A DNA stretch of 64,000 nt from Anaerococcus senegalensis JC48 (GTDB taxonomy: Bacteria; Bacillota; Clostridia; Tissierellales; Peptoniphilaceae), in assembly GCF_000321005.1 (NCBI RefSeq), contig NZ_HE578909.1, positions 86,844 through 150,843 of the forward strand. Reading direction: 5' to 3'. The notes under the pieces were generated by a model, which saw only the letters and a program-made list of their open reading frames with translations, was not told where the DNA came from and did no database searches. Positions 46,469 to 55,482 of this stretch are shown piece after piece. Position 1 is the stretch's first letter. Every line of letters begins with the position of its first letter. A program made the position numbers and the translations under genes.

Positions 46469-46703
46469 AAAACAAAAAAGCCTTTATATTATTGAAAAAT
46501 TTGAAATCATAAAGCTAATAAATATCCTAGTGAAAAATTGATTTTTTTAAATTTTTTTCTAAAAGAGGTAAATATTAAAATTATCCTACTTAAAATATTT
46601 TAATATTTACCTTCTTTTTTATAAATTTATGATTTTTTAAATGTATCAATTTTTATTTCGTATTTTATAATAAAAACTATTAAAAGTTTAATCTTATTAA
46701 TTT
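46469..46703. other. 235-base intergenic region between convergent genes
   Basis: AT-rich; contains the large terminator described at 46566-46620 and nothing else that I recognise. Confidence 0.6.
46566..46620. terminator. Strong 16-bp terminator between paralogue 2 and the M20 gene
   Basis: AGGTAAATATTAAAAT (46566-46581) pairs perfectly with ATTTTAATATTTACCT (46597-46612) around 15 bases, then TCTTTTTT. A-rich sequence on the other side lets it act on both strands. Confidence 0.85.
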
Positions 46704-47891
46704 TTAAAATTCTTTCAAATACCTATAAGCGATCTCTGCCATAAGTCCTGATCCAATATAAAATACGCTCTCATCTACGTCAAATTTTGAATTATGGTGA
46801 GGATAAATTTTTCCATCTTTATTAGCCTTTAAATTATTCAAAGATAAGAATGTTCCCTTTGTTTCTTTTTCAAAAAAGGCAAAATCTTCTCCACCCATGG
46901 TAGGCTTTGAAATTTCTATTACCTTATCATCTCCCAAAATTTCTTGGGCTATATTTTTTACATAAGCTGTGAATTCTTTGTCGTTAATAACTGCTGGATA
47001 ATATCTTTTATAATCAAGCTCAGCTTCACACCTAAAGGCCTTGGCAATACTTTCAGAAATTTCTTTCATTCTTTTTTCAACAAAATCTCTCACATCTTCA
47101 TCAAGAGTCCTAACAGTTCCTTCTTCCCAAACCTCATCTGGAATAATATTTTGACAAGTTCCTCCATGAATTTGGCAAATAGAAATTAAGGCAGATTTTG
47201 TTGGATCAAGTTCTCTAGAAATTATTTTTTGTAGTGCAAGGTTAATTTCACTAATTGTAACGATTGGGTCAATAAAATTTTCAGGCCTTGCCCCATGTCC
47301 TCCGTGACCCTTAACTTTTAAGATAAAAGCATCCATAGAAGCCATCATGGCACCTTCTTTATAACCAACAGTTCCTGTTGGAAGATGACCAAAAATTCCA
47401 CCTTCGTGTAGGCTAATAACCCTATAAACTTTTGGATTTTCCATACAGCCCTCATCAATCATAGGTTTTGCCCCACCTGGAATTTCTTCTCCTGGTTGGA
47501 AAAATATTTTTACCAAGCCATCAAGATCTTTTTCATTTTCTTTTAAAATTCTACAAGCTCCAAGAGCCATTGCCGTATGACCATCGTGGCCGCAAGCATG
47601 CATCTTTCCTTCATGAGTTGAACAAAAAGAAAGAGAAGTTTCTTCCTTAATAGGAAGGGCGTCCATGTCAGCTCTTATAGCTATACATTTTCCCTTATAA
47701 TCACCAATTTCTGCAACTATGGCATTCCCATCAACCATTTTTTTGTAAGAAATATTTAATTTTTTTAATTCATTTTCTACATAAGCTACAGTTTCTGGGA
47801 GAGATAATTGTAATTCTGGAATCTTATGTAAATTTCTCCTATCATTAATAATTACATCTTCAATCTCTTTTGCTCTTTTCAAATAATTCAT
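46704..47891 (-). CDS. M20-family amidohydrolase (aminoacylase/carboxypeptidase type)
   Basis: 395 residues from ATG 47891 (GGTGGTGA upstream); the ATG at 47912 has no ribosome binding site. IRADMDALPIKEET, the metal site HACGHDGHTAMALG (Cys100, His102), FQPGEEIPGGAKPMIDEGC, HGGHGARPENFIDPI and PTMGGEDFAFFEK are all present. It likely hydrolyses N-acyl amino acids, hippurate or similar in the cytosol. Inserted between family A paralogues on the opposite strand. Confidence 0.9.
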   Translation of the reverse strand: MNYLKRAKEIEDVIINDRRNLHKIPELQLSLPETVAYVENELKKLNISYKKMVDGNAIVAEIGDYKGKCIAIRADMDALPIKEETSLSFCSTHEGKMHACGHDGHTAMALGACRILKENEKDLDGLVKIFFQPGEEIPGGAKPMIDEGCMENPKVYRVISLHEGGIFGHLPTGTVGYKEGAMMASMDAFILKVKGHGGHGARPENFIDPIVTISEINLALQKIISRELDPTKSALISICQIHGGTCQNIIPDEVWEEGTVRTLDEDVRDFVEKRMKEISESIAKAFRCEAELDYKRYYPAVINDKEFTAYVKNIAQEILGDDKVIEISKPTMGGEDFAFFEKETKGTFLSLNNLKANKDGKIYPHHNSKFDVDESVFYIGSGLMAEIAYRYLKEF

Positions 47892-48034
47892 TTTATCACC
47901 ACCATAAATCATTATATTTTTATTTTATCCTAGAGGGCTTTTGAAATCAAAAATATTTGAATTATAGTACTTACTTGTTTTTTATTTATAATATAGATAA
48001 AATAAAGATAAGAATATGATTAAAAGGAGCAATT

Positions 48035-48997
48035 ATGAAAAAGAAATTAACACTTATTTTTGCTTTAACATTAGTTCTAACATCTTGTGGCGGATCAATG
48101 GTAAAAGTTAATCAAGCTGAAATAGCAAAAAATAAAGCTGAATTAGAGGCAAAAAACCAAAAAAAAGAAATCGAAAGTTTAGAAGCAGATAAGACAAAAG
48201 AAAAATCTTCTAAAAAAACAAAAAAAGACAAGTCAAAGAAAAAATTAAAATTAGAAGATGATTCTAAAGATAAGAAAACCAAAAATAAAAATAAAGATCA
48301 TAAAAAATCTGAGAAAAAAAATGTAAAAAATAAAAATACAAAACAAAACGAAAATCAAAATACAAAAAATAATAATGAAAATAGTGAAAGAAACACGGAA
48401 AATGCAAATCAAGGCGAACCAAAACCTAGTCAAAACAATTCATCTAGAAAGTTTGTAAATTCTGACACTTCAGATAATTCTAGTAATCATCCAGAAGTAT
48501 TAAATGATTTAAATGGAAAAAAATTCGTCTTTTCATCAGGTGCTGGCGGTTGGCAAACTGTTTTGAATTTTTCAGAAAATGGTAATTTTACAGCTAAATA
48601 CGAAGATTATGACTTGGATTCTGTAGCAATTTGTGAATTTAACGGAAAATTATCCATAGATTCAAAAGTAAATGAAACTGCCTATATTTTAAGACTTGAC
48701 AGGGCAGAAATAACTACTCCAATAAATACTGAAGAAGTAAAAAATATTGGTGGAAAAAATATGACTGTAAGATATGTTGATCTTCCTTATGGATTTGCAG
48801 TAAATAATGACAGCGATCATTCTTTCCAAGGAATGTTCTCACTTTATCTTCCTCTAAGAAAAAGATCTGAAATGAGCGCAGAAGTTAATCATTGGCTTGA
48901 TATAACAGGAGAAAAAAACGTAGAAAAAGATATAAGTAGAATTTATTTGCTTGTAAATAACAAAACAATAGATACATTTAGAGAAAAAGTAGAATAA
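48035..48997 (+). CDS. Lipoprotein, family A paralogue 3, with a lysine-rich stalk
   Basis: 320 residues. Signal ending LVLTSC (Cys18). Residues about 25-150 are a low-complexity charged stalk very rich in Lys, Asn, Glu and Asp that should push the domain away from the membrane through the wall. The domain begins KFVFSSGAGGWQTVLNF and has NGKLSIDSKVNETAYILRL and MFSLYLPLRKRSEM. Longest stalk of the four. Its stop overlaps the ogt start. Confidence 0.75.
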   Translation: MKKKLTLIFALTLVLTSCGGSMVKVNQAEIAKNKAELEAKNQKKEIESLEADKTKEKSSKKTKKDKSKKKLKLEDDSKDKKTKNKNKDHKKSEKKNVKNKNTKQNENQNTKNNNENSERNTENANQGEPKPSQNNSSRKFVNSDTSDNSSNHPEVLNDLNGKKFVFSSGAGGWQTVLNFSENGNFTAKYEDYDLDSVAICEFNGKLSIDSKVNETAYILRLDRAEITTPINTEEVKNIGGKNMTVRYVDLPYGFAVNNDSDHSFQGMFSLYLPLRKRSEMSAEVNHWLDITGEKNVEKDISRIYLLVNNKTIDTFREKVE

Positions 48998-49446
48998 TGA
49001 AATCTTATTATAAAAAAGATAAGTTAATTTTTGAAATAGGATATAATGAAAAAATCGAATCAATAAAAATTGTAGAAAAGGAGAAATTAGGAGAAAAATC
49101 TCCCCTAACAGACCTTTCCTTTAAAGAAATTTCAAAATTTCTTGATGGGAAATTAGAAAAATTCTCTTTTGAAATTAATCCCAAAGGCACAAACTTTCAA
49201 AAAAAAGTTTGGAAAGAAATAGAAAAAATACCATACGGAAAAACAATCACCTATAAGGATTTAGGAGATAAAATAAATTCCAGGGCCTATCAAGCAATAG
49301 GATCAGCTTGTGGCAAAAATCCTATTTTATTTAGGATTCCCTGTCACAGAGTCCTTGGGAAAAATAATCTGGGAGGATTTTCCTATGGACTTAATTTAAA
49401 GAAAAGATTATTAGAAATGGAAAAAAAGGAGAATTATGAAAAATAG
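48997..49446 (+). CDS. ogt: Methylated-DNA-protein-cysteine methyltransferase
   Basis: 149 residues. Active site IPCHRVLG (Cys116), helix-turn-helix with Arg finger TITYKDLGDKINSRAYQAIG. Removes alkyl groups from O6-guanine by suicide transfer. The ATG shares a base with the lipoprotein stop (TAATG) and has a weak ribosome binding site of its own, so translation is probably coupled. A DNA repair gene between two surface lipoproteins is odd; it may simply have been trapped. Confidence 0.93.
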   Translation: MKSYYKKDKLIFEIGYNEKIESIKIVEKEKLGEKSPLTDLSFKEISKFLDGKLEKFSFEINPKGTNFQKKVWKEIEKIPYGKTITYKDLGDKINSRAYQAIGSACGKNPILFRIPCHRVLGKNNLGGFSYGLNLKKRLLEMEKKENYEK

Positions 49447-50239
49447 TCTACTTACAATAATTATTGCTCTATTAATACTCACATCATGTGAAAAAAATCA
49501 TGACAAAAATACAAAAGAAAATTCAAACACTAAAAAGAAAATAACATCTATGGAAATGAATTCAAATTTAAATAAGAAATATAATAAAAAAACTAAAAAT
49601 AATAATGACCATGATTTTACTAATATTTACAAAGACTTAGAAGGGAAAAAATTATATTTTTCTTCAGGAGCTATGGTAGAAAGTCTATATTTTTACCAAG
49701 ATGGCAAATTTGATGGCGCATATAAAAAAGGAATAGAAGGAAATATTGATATGGGCCTATTTAATGGTAAATTTAAAATCATAAAAAAATTATCCGATAC
49801 ATCTTATATATTATCATTAGAAGATATAAATTATGAAACTTCAGTAAATTCTGACAAAACTAAACATATAGGTGATAGAGATTGGTTAATACATTATGGA
49901 GAATCTGAAATATTCAACGAAAAAAATTTAAATGATCAATTCACATTATTTCTTCCAAAAAGCTCATTATCAAACTTTACAGAAGAAGAAAAATCGTTTA
50001 TAAATATGGCTGATTTTGATAAAGATAAAGAAAATAAAGACTTTATAGAAAAATTTGCCCTAAAGAAAAATGATGATAAATCAATCCTTCTTGTTGAATT
50101 TAAATCTGATAGTGAAAAATTTAAAAAAACAGATAAAAACTATTATGAAGATTTATTATTAGACAATGCATCATTGTTTATAGATAAAAGTCAATTTGAA
50201 TATTATGATATTAACCCTAAAGATCTTGGAATAAATTAA
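49436..50239 (+). CDS. Lipoprotein, family A paralogue 4
   Basis: 267 residues. Signal ending LILTSC (Cys18), Lys/Asn-rich linker to about residue 60, then domain LYFSSGAMVESLYFYQDG with NGKFKIIKKLSDTSYILSL. Closest to paralogue 1. A C-terminal extension of about 60 residues after SILLVEF is unique. Starts 11 bases inside the ogt end with AAAAGGAG. Followed by a terminator. Confidence 0.75.
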   Translation: MKNSLLTIIIALLILTSCEKNHDKNTKENSNTKKKITSMEMNSNLNKKYNKKTKNNNDHDFTNIYKDLEGKKLYFSSGAMVESLYFYQDGKFDGAYKKGIEGNIDMGLFNGKFKIIKKLSDTSYILSLEDINYETSVNSDKTKHIGDRDWLIHYGESEIFNEKNLNDQFTLFLPKSSLSNFTEEEKSFINMADFDKDKENKDFIEKFALKKNDDKSILLVEFKSDSEKFKKTDKNYYEDLLLDNASLFIDKSQFEYYDINPKDLGIN

Positions 50240-50255
50240 ATATCAAAAACAAAAG

Positions 50256-50290
50256 GCACCAAAATAATTAAAAATTATTGGTGCTTTTTT
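50256..50290 (+). terminator. Terminator after paralogue 4
   Basis: GCACCAA..ATAATT and AATTATTGGTGC pair with a two-base bulge and are followed by TTTTTT. Confidence 0.85.
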
Positions 50291-50687
50291 AATTTTATTT
50301 GTTTTTTTTAAGAAAAATATATAAAATATTTATTTGTTTATTTTTATTCATTTTTATATTTATTTTTTATTATTTTTTTATTATTTTAAAAATATTGATT
50401 TTACAATATTTAAAGTCTTAAAATTTCTAATTTTTTTTGTATTTTATTTTTTTTGATATTAATTTCACTTATTACATTATAAGTATATTTTTATTTACAA
50501 TTTATTTTTTTTATTACTTTATCATAAGATGTTTTTTATGAAACAATTATGTGCTAAAATAATTAATGTAGAAATTATGTAGGTATAAATTTTTCTTGAA
50601 ATCTATACCTTCTTTATTTTTCTTTATTTTATTATTTACTTAATAATTCTTATTATCTAAATAAAATACACTCAGAAAGGAATTACT
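50291..50687. other. 397-base T-rich non-coding region before the protease
   Basis: Long runs of T with scattered A, very low GC, no coding potential seen. It contains the possible promoter TTGATA..TTATAA around 50452-50480 and the hairpin at 50581. Suggests a long regulated leader. Confidence 0.5.
50581..50625 (+). promoter_or_regulatory. Terminator-like hairpin in the leader of the protease gene
   Basis: AGGTATAAATTT (50581-50592) and AAATCTATACCT (50599-50610) pair with one mismatch around six bases and are followed by a T-rich run. It stands about 80 bases before the protease ATG. A possible extended -10, TGCTAAAAT, lies at 50552-50560. It could be an attenuator or the end of a separate short transcript. 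Confidence 0.4.
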
Positions 50688-53600
50688 ATGAAGAAAAAAG
50701 CAATTATACCTTCCTTGTTACTTGCTTTTTTTGCCTTATCAAATCCTTTAACAGCAAAAGCTGATAATAATTTTTTAAGTCAAAGACAAAGTACAGGAAT
50801 GGAAATTCAAGGTTTAAGTCCTGAATTTAAAGAGTTTGAAAAAAATTCAGCTCAAAAAAATAATAAAATTTCTGACGGAGATGGATATATTCCAGAACCT
50901 TTTGAAATTGTTGACTCTAAAATTGAAAATCAAGCTGATAGACATTTGCCAAGAAGTTTTGATTTAAGAGATCACAATAAGGTTTCTCCAGTTAGAGATC
51001 AAGGGCCTAATGGTTCTTGCTGGGCTTTCGCAGCTTATGCATCATTAGAATCTACTTTAATGCCAGAGGTTCACGATTTCTCAGAAAAACATATGAGAAA
51101 TACCCACTCTTTTGATTGGGCTCCAACAAAAGGAGGAAACAGATCAATATCAGCGGCCTACCTTGCTAGATGGTCAGGGCCTATAGATGAAAGTGATGAC
51201 CCATATTCACCTTTTAATTTTAATTCAAGCCATTTATTAACCAGGTCAATGGATTCTGGAAATATTTTATTTTTACCTGATAAAACAAGTGTTCAATCAA
51301 ATATGAACATTTTAAAAGAACACATTATGGATTATGGTGCAATTCAAACAGGTATGCACATGGATGATCAATTCTTAAATGAAGATACATGGGCACATTA
51401 TAATTATAGTCCGATTTTAAGTAACCATGCAGTTGCAATTGTTGGATGGGACGATAATTATTCTAAATATAATTTCAAAAGTACTCCTCCTAGTGATGGG
51501 GCTTGGTTAATTAAAAACTCCTGGGGTACAGGTATGGGTATTGATGGTTATTATTGGATATCTTATCACGATTACAACGTTGCATCATCTAACGCTCAAT
51601 ATTTTGCAAATTCTAAAGGAAGAAATTCAAATATTTACCAATACGACTGGTTAGGAATGACTTCATCTTTTGGTTATAGAGGCCAAGGTTTTATGGCAAA
51701 TGTCTTCCAAGCTTCTAACTATGATCAATATTTAAATACAACAGGATTTTTCACACAAGCTGATGATGCTGATTATGAAATCTATGTTGTAGATAATTAT
51801 ACTGATAAGTCTTCATTTAATAATATGAGAAAAGTTTCAAGTGGTCATATTGATAGTGCAGGATATCACACAATAGATTTTGGATCACAAAAAATAAAAG
51901 CAAATAATAAATTTGCTGTAATAGTTAGACTAGCAAGTAACTCAACTTATTATCCTTTAGGAATAGAAAAACCAATTAGAGGATATTCTTCTAGAGCAAG
52001 AGCAGGTTATGGAGAATCTTTTGTATCTGGTAACGGTTATGACTGGGATGATCTATCATCTTATAGTTATGGTACTAATGTTTGCGTAAAAGCATTTACT
52101 TCAAGAAGACCTACATCTGTAATAGATCATGACGATTCTAATAACGATGACTTCCCTAATGAAAATGACTTTACTTACAAATTAAATTTCAACGAAAAAA
52201 CTTTATTTGTTGGTGAAACATTTAAATTAGATTTTGATAGTCCAAAAGATGTTTTATGGAAATCATCTAATCCTAATATAGCAAGCGTTGATCAAAACGG
52301 TAATATTAAAGCTAATAAAGCTGGTAAAGTAGAAATCAAAGCTTCTTCAAATGGAAAAAGCGATATAGCTGTTATTAATGTTATAGAAGATAAAAAGGCA
52401 AGATTTGAAGTTAGTACAGATAAAAAATCCTACGACCTAAATGAAAATGCCCTAATTAAAATTCAAGCTTACGATAAATTTGATAAATATTTAAGTGCAC
52501 AAAAAGTTAATGTAAAACTTACACTTCCAAGTGGAAAAACTATGACTTTGGATAGACTTACAAATATCAATGGTTATACTGATGTTTATGCATATCTATC
52601 AAACTTAGGTGAAACTGGAAAATATAAAGTTAAAGTATCAGCTTTTGTTGAAGATTATTTAATTGAAGGTGAAACTTCATTTATTGTAAATGGTGATCAA
52701 GATAATCACACTTACAAATTAAATGTTAATAATAAAGACTTGAATGTTGGAGATAGATTTAAATTAGAATTTGATAGTGCTAATGAAATAAAATGGTCTT
52801 CATCTAATGAAAATATAGTAAGTGTTGATCAAAATGGTAATATTGTAGCTAAAAAAGCTGGTAGAGCAATAATAACTGCAAGATCATTAAATAAATATGA
52901 TACTGCTATTATTAATGTTAAAGAAGCTAAAAAAGCTAATTTAGAATTAACAACTGATAAGAAAAAATATAGTATAGATGAAGATGCTAAAATAAATGTA
53001 GATTTATTTGATGCTGAAAATAATCCTGTTAGATATAGTAGAGTTGTTTTAAAACTTACTACACCAAGTGGAAAAACTCTAACTCTTGCAGAATTTACAA
53101 ATAGATATGGACACGCTCAAACACAAGCATTTTTATCAAAATTAAATGAAATTGGAAGATATAAAATAGAAGCTTCTACTTATGTTGATAATAAATTAGT
53201 AGAAAAATCATGTGAATTTGATGTTTATAATATCGATACTCATACTTACAAGTTAAATATAAACGAAAAAAGTTTACTTGTTGGAGATATAATAAAACTT
53301 GATTTTGATAGTGCTGATCCAATCGAATGGAAATCAACAAATTCAGATATTGTAAGTGTTGATAGAAATGGTTATGTTTATGCTAAAAAAGCTGGCCAAG
53401 CTGAGATAATAGCTACATCAAATGGAAAATCTGATAAAGCTTTAATAAAAGTTTCAGAAAATAAAAAAGCAAATATAGAAGTTAAAGCAAACAAAAAAGA
53501 TTATTATTTGGGAGAAAGCGCATTAATAAATGTAAAAATTCTAGATAACAATAATAATCCTATAAGAAATCAAAAAGTAAACCTAACTCTTCAAACACCT

Positions 53601-55409
53601 AGCGGAAAACTTGCAAAAATAAGTAAATATACAAATAATAATGGATATGCTACTATTAACGCAAAAGTTAATGAAAATGGAGAAGAAGGCCTTTATAAAG
53701 TCTTTGTTGATTCTTATGTTTACGGAAAATTAATTGAAGCTAGAACAGAATTTAATGTTAAAAAATATGTAGAAATTGATAAACACACCTATAAATTAAA
53801 TACAAATGATAAATCTTTATTTGTAGGTCAATCATTTAAACTTTCTTTTGATAGTAGTAAAGAAATAAGCTGGCAATCATCTGATTCTAATATAGTTAGC
53901 GTTGACCAAAATGGTAATATTTACGCTAAAAAAGCTGGTAAAGCTATAATAACTGCTAAATCTAATGGAAAATCTGACAAGGCAACAATAACAGTTAAAG
54001 ATAATAAAAATACTGATAATAAAAAAGCAAGATTTGAAATTAGTGCTAACAAAGATTCTTATGATCTTAATGATAAAGCCGTATTTAATATAAAAGCCTT
54101 TAATGATTATAATATGGTAGTTAGAGGAAATAGATTTAACGTAAAAGTTCAAACTCCAAGTGGAAGAGTGTTAAGAAATAGCAAATTAACTAATTTCATG
54201 GGAGAAGCTCAAATAAGCGTAAACCTAAATAGCATAAATGAACAAGGCGAATATAAACTTATAGTTTATGGAAACTTAATGAACAAAGAAGTTACTAATT
54301 CAATAGACTTTACTGTTGGAACCCCTGATAAATATATTGAAAAAATAGACAATCATTCCTATACTTTAAATGTTGATAAAAAAGAATTAAATGTTGGAGA
54401 AATGTTTAAACTTATATTAGACAGCTCAAGTAAAGTCCAATGGAAATCTTCCGATGAAAATATAGCTAGTGTTGATCAAAATGGTAATATCAAAGCTAAA
54501 AATCCTGGAGAAGTTACAATAGAAGCTGAATCTAATGGTAAAACAGATCAAGCTACAATTTCTATAAAAGATGACAAAAAAGCAAGATTTGAAATCGAAA
54601 CAGATGAAAACTACAAAGCAAATCAAAAAGCTAATATAAGCATAAGCGCATTTAATAAATACGATATGGTCGTAAGAGGACAAAGATTTAATGTAAAAGT
54701 TATAAGTCCAAGCGGTGAAATTTATGAAACAAATAAAGTTACTGACTATGACGGATATGCTGATGTAGAAATAGATAAAGATTATCTAAAAGAAGATGGT
54801 GAGTACGAAATAGAAATTTCCGGAAAAATCATGGACAAAGAAGTTTCAAACTCAGCCAAGATAAATCTTGATAAAGACATCGAACTAAAACAAGATAATT
54901 TTGAAATAAACATTGGAGATAAGGTAGAATTCTTAAAAAATAAAGATGAAAACTATAGCTTCCAAATCGAAGATGAAGATATTTTAAAAATTGTTGATCA
55001 AGAAATTGTAGGACTAAAAGAAGGCCAAACAAAAGTTAAAATTTCAAACGAAAATCAAGAATTAATATTTGAAGTAAATGTTAAAGAAAAAGAAAATGAC
55101 CAAGATAGAATTGTATTAATTCCTTTTGAAGACTTATCTGATGAAATAAAAGAACTTGGCGAAGTTAAAGTATTCAAGTTGATATCAAAAGATAATGAAG
55201 CAATTAAAAATCAAATGGTTGAATTAAATTTAGAAAAACCTTCTGGTCAAAAATATGAACTCGAAGTTGAAACTGACGAAAATGGACAAATAATTTTAGA
55301 TTTAAATTCTGATTTATATGATACAGTAGGATCTTATAAACTTGAATTAAAAACACAATTAAATGAAAATGATAAGCTAAAATATTTCGATATTTTTAGT
55401 CTAGAATAA
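50688..55409 (+). CDS. Large secreted papain-family (C1) cysteine protease with lectin-like and Ig-like repeat domains
   Basis: 1573 residues. Signal peptide to about Ala25 (LTAKA), propeptide to about 85, then a papain domain: oxyanion Gln105 and catalytic Cys111 in VRDQGPNGSCWAFAAYASL, His247 in SNHAVAIVGWDDN, Asn277 in LIKNSWGTG. Residues about 305-480 form a beta-rich lectin-like domain typical of bacterial C1 surface proteases. From about 490 there are six repeat units of about 180 residues, each a Big_2-like Ig domain (pattern SVDQNGNI..KKAG) plus a second beta domain with PSGK and YDxNxxA motifs; the sixth is degenerate. No LPxTG, SLH or CWB2 anchor is present at the end. Likely degrades host or matrix proteins. 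Strong AAAGGAATT start site. Confidence 0.9.
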   Translation: MKKKAIIPSLLLAFFALSNPLTAKADNNFLSQRQSTGMEIQGLSPEFKEFEKNSAQKNNKISDGDGYIPEPFEIVDSKIENQADRHLPRSFDLRDHNKVSPVRDQGPNGSCWAFAAYASLESTLMPEVHDFSEKHMRNTHSFDWAPTKGGNRSISAAYLARWSGPIDESDDPYSPFNFNSSHLLTRSMDSGNILFLPDKTSVQSNMNILKEHIMDYGAIQTGMHMDDQFLNEDTWAHYNYSPILSNHAVAIVGWDDNYSKYNFKSTPPSDGAWLIKNSWGTGMGIDGYYWISYHDYNVASSNAQYFANSKGRNSNIYQYDWLGMTSSFGYRGQGFMANVFQASNYDQYLNTTGFFTQADDADYEIYVVDNYTDKSSFNNMRKVSSGHIDSAGYHTIDFGSQKIKANNKFAVIVRLASNSTYYPLGIEKPIRGYSSRARAGYGESFVSGNGYDWDDLSSYSYGTNVCVKAFTSRRPTSVIDHDDSNNDDFPNENDFTYKLNFNEKTLFVGETFKLDFDSPKDVLWKSSNPNIASVDQNGNIKANKAGKVEIKASSNGKSDIAVINVIEDKKARFEVSTDKKSYDLNENALIKIQAYDKFDKYLSAQKVNVKLTLPSGKTMTLDRLTNINGYTDVYAYLSNLGETGKYKVKVSAFVEDYLIEGETSFIVNGDQDNHTYKLNVNNKDLNVGDRFKLEFDSANEIKWSSSNENIVSVDQNGNIVAKKAGRAIITARSLNKYDTAIINVKEAKKANLELTTDKKKYSIDEDAKINVDLFDAENNPVRYSRVVLKLTTPSGKTLTLAEFTNRYGHAQTQAFLSKLNEIGRYKIEASTYVDNKLVEKSCEFDVYNIDTHTYKLNINEKSLLVGDIIKLDFDSADPIEWKSTNSDIVSVDRNGYVYAKKAGQAEIIATSNGKSDKALIKVSENKKANIEVKANKKDYYLGESALINVKILDNNNNPIRNQKVNLTLQTPSGKLAKISKYTNNNGYATINAKVNENGEEGLYKVFVDSYVYGKLIEARTEFNVKKYVEIDKHTYKLNTNDKSLFVGQSFKLSFDSSKEISWQSSDSNIVSVDQNGNIYAKKAGKAIITAKSNGKSDKATITVKDNKNTDNKKARFEISANKDSYDLNDKAVFNIKAFNDYNMVVRGNRFNVKVQTPSGRVLRNSKLTNFMGEAQISVNLNSINEQGEYKLIVYGNLMNKEVTNSIDFTVGTPDKYIEKIDNHSYTLNVDKKELNVGEMFKLILDSSSKVQWKSSDENIASVDQNGNIKAKNPGEVTIEAESNGKTDQATISIKDDKKARFEIETDENYKANQKANISISAFNKYDMVVRGQRFNVKVISPSGEIYETNKVTDYDGYADVEIDKDYLKEDGEYEIEISGKIMDKEVSNSAKINLDKDIELKQDNFEINIGDKVEFLKNKDENYSFQIEDEDILKIVDQEIVGLKEGQTKVKISNENQELIFEVNVKEKENDQDRIVLIPFEDLSDEIKELGEVKVFKLISKDNEAIKNQMVELNLEKPSGQKYELEVETDENGQIILDLNSDLYDTVGSYKLELKTQLNENDKLKYFDIFSLE
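52169..55060 (+). repeat. Intragenic tandem repeats encoding Ig-like units
   Basis: Units begin with a [HF][TS]Y[KT]LN motif at about residues 494, 674, 851, 1032 and 1222 of the protease, with a sixth, divergent unit from about 1398. Spacings are about 177-190 residues. Units share SVDQNGNI and the K[AN]xxAG motif but differ widely elsewhere, so they are old duplications rather than recent DNA-level copies. Confidence 0.85.
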
Positions 55410-55417
55410 AAAAATAA

Positions 55418-55452
55418 ATCCTCCTGAATAAATAATTCAGGAGGATTTTTCT
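55418..55452 (+). terminator. Terminator after the protease
   Basis: AATCCTCCTGAAT and ATTCAGGAGGATT pair around four or five bases, followed by TTTT. The minus side also has an A-run, so it may act for the convergent oxidoreductase. Confidence 0.93.
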
Positions 55453-55482
55453 ATATAAAAATTTGAAAATTACTACTATGTT

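Noticed and set aside
52169-55060. CRISPR-like or satellite DNA repeat
   Set aside because: The periodicity is at protein level within one open frame; DNA copies are diverged and there are no spacers.
55300-55409. Sortase (LPxTG) or SLH anchor on the protease
   Set aside because: C-terminal residues end in KYFDIFSLE with no sorting motif, hydrophobic helix or basic tail.
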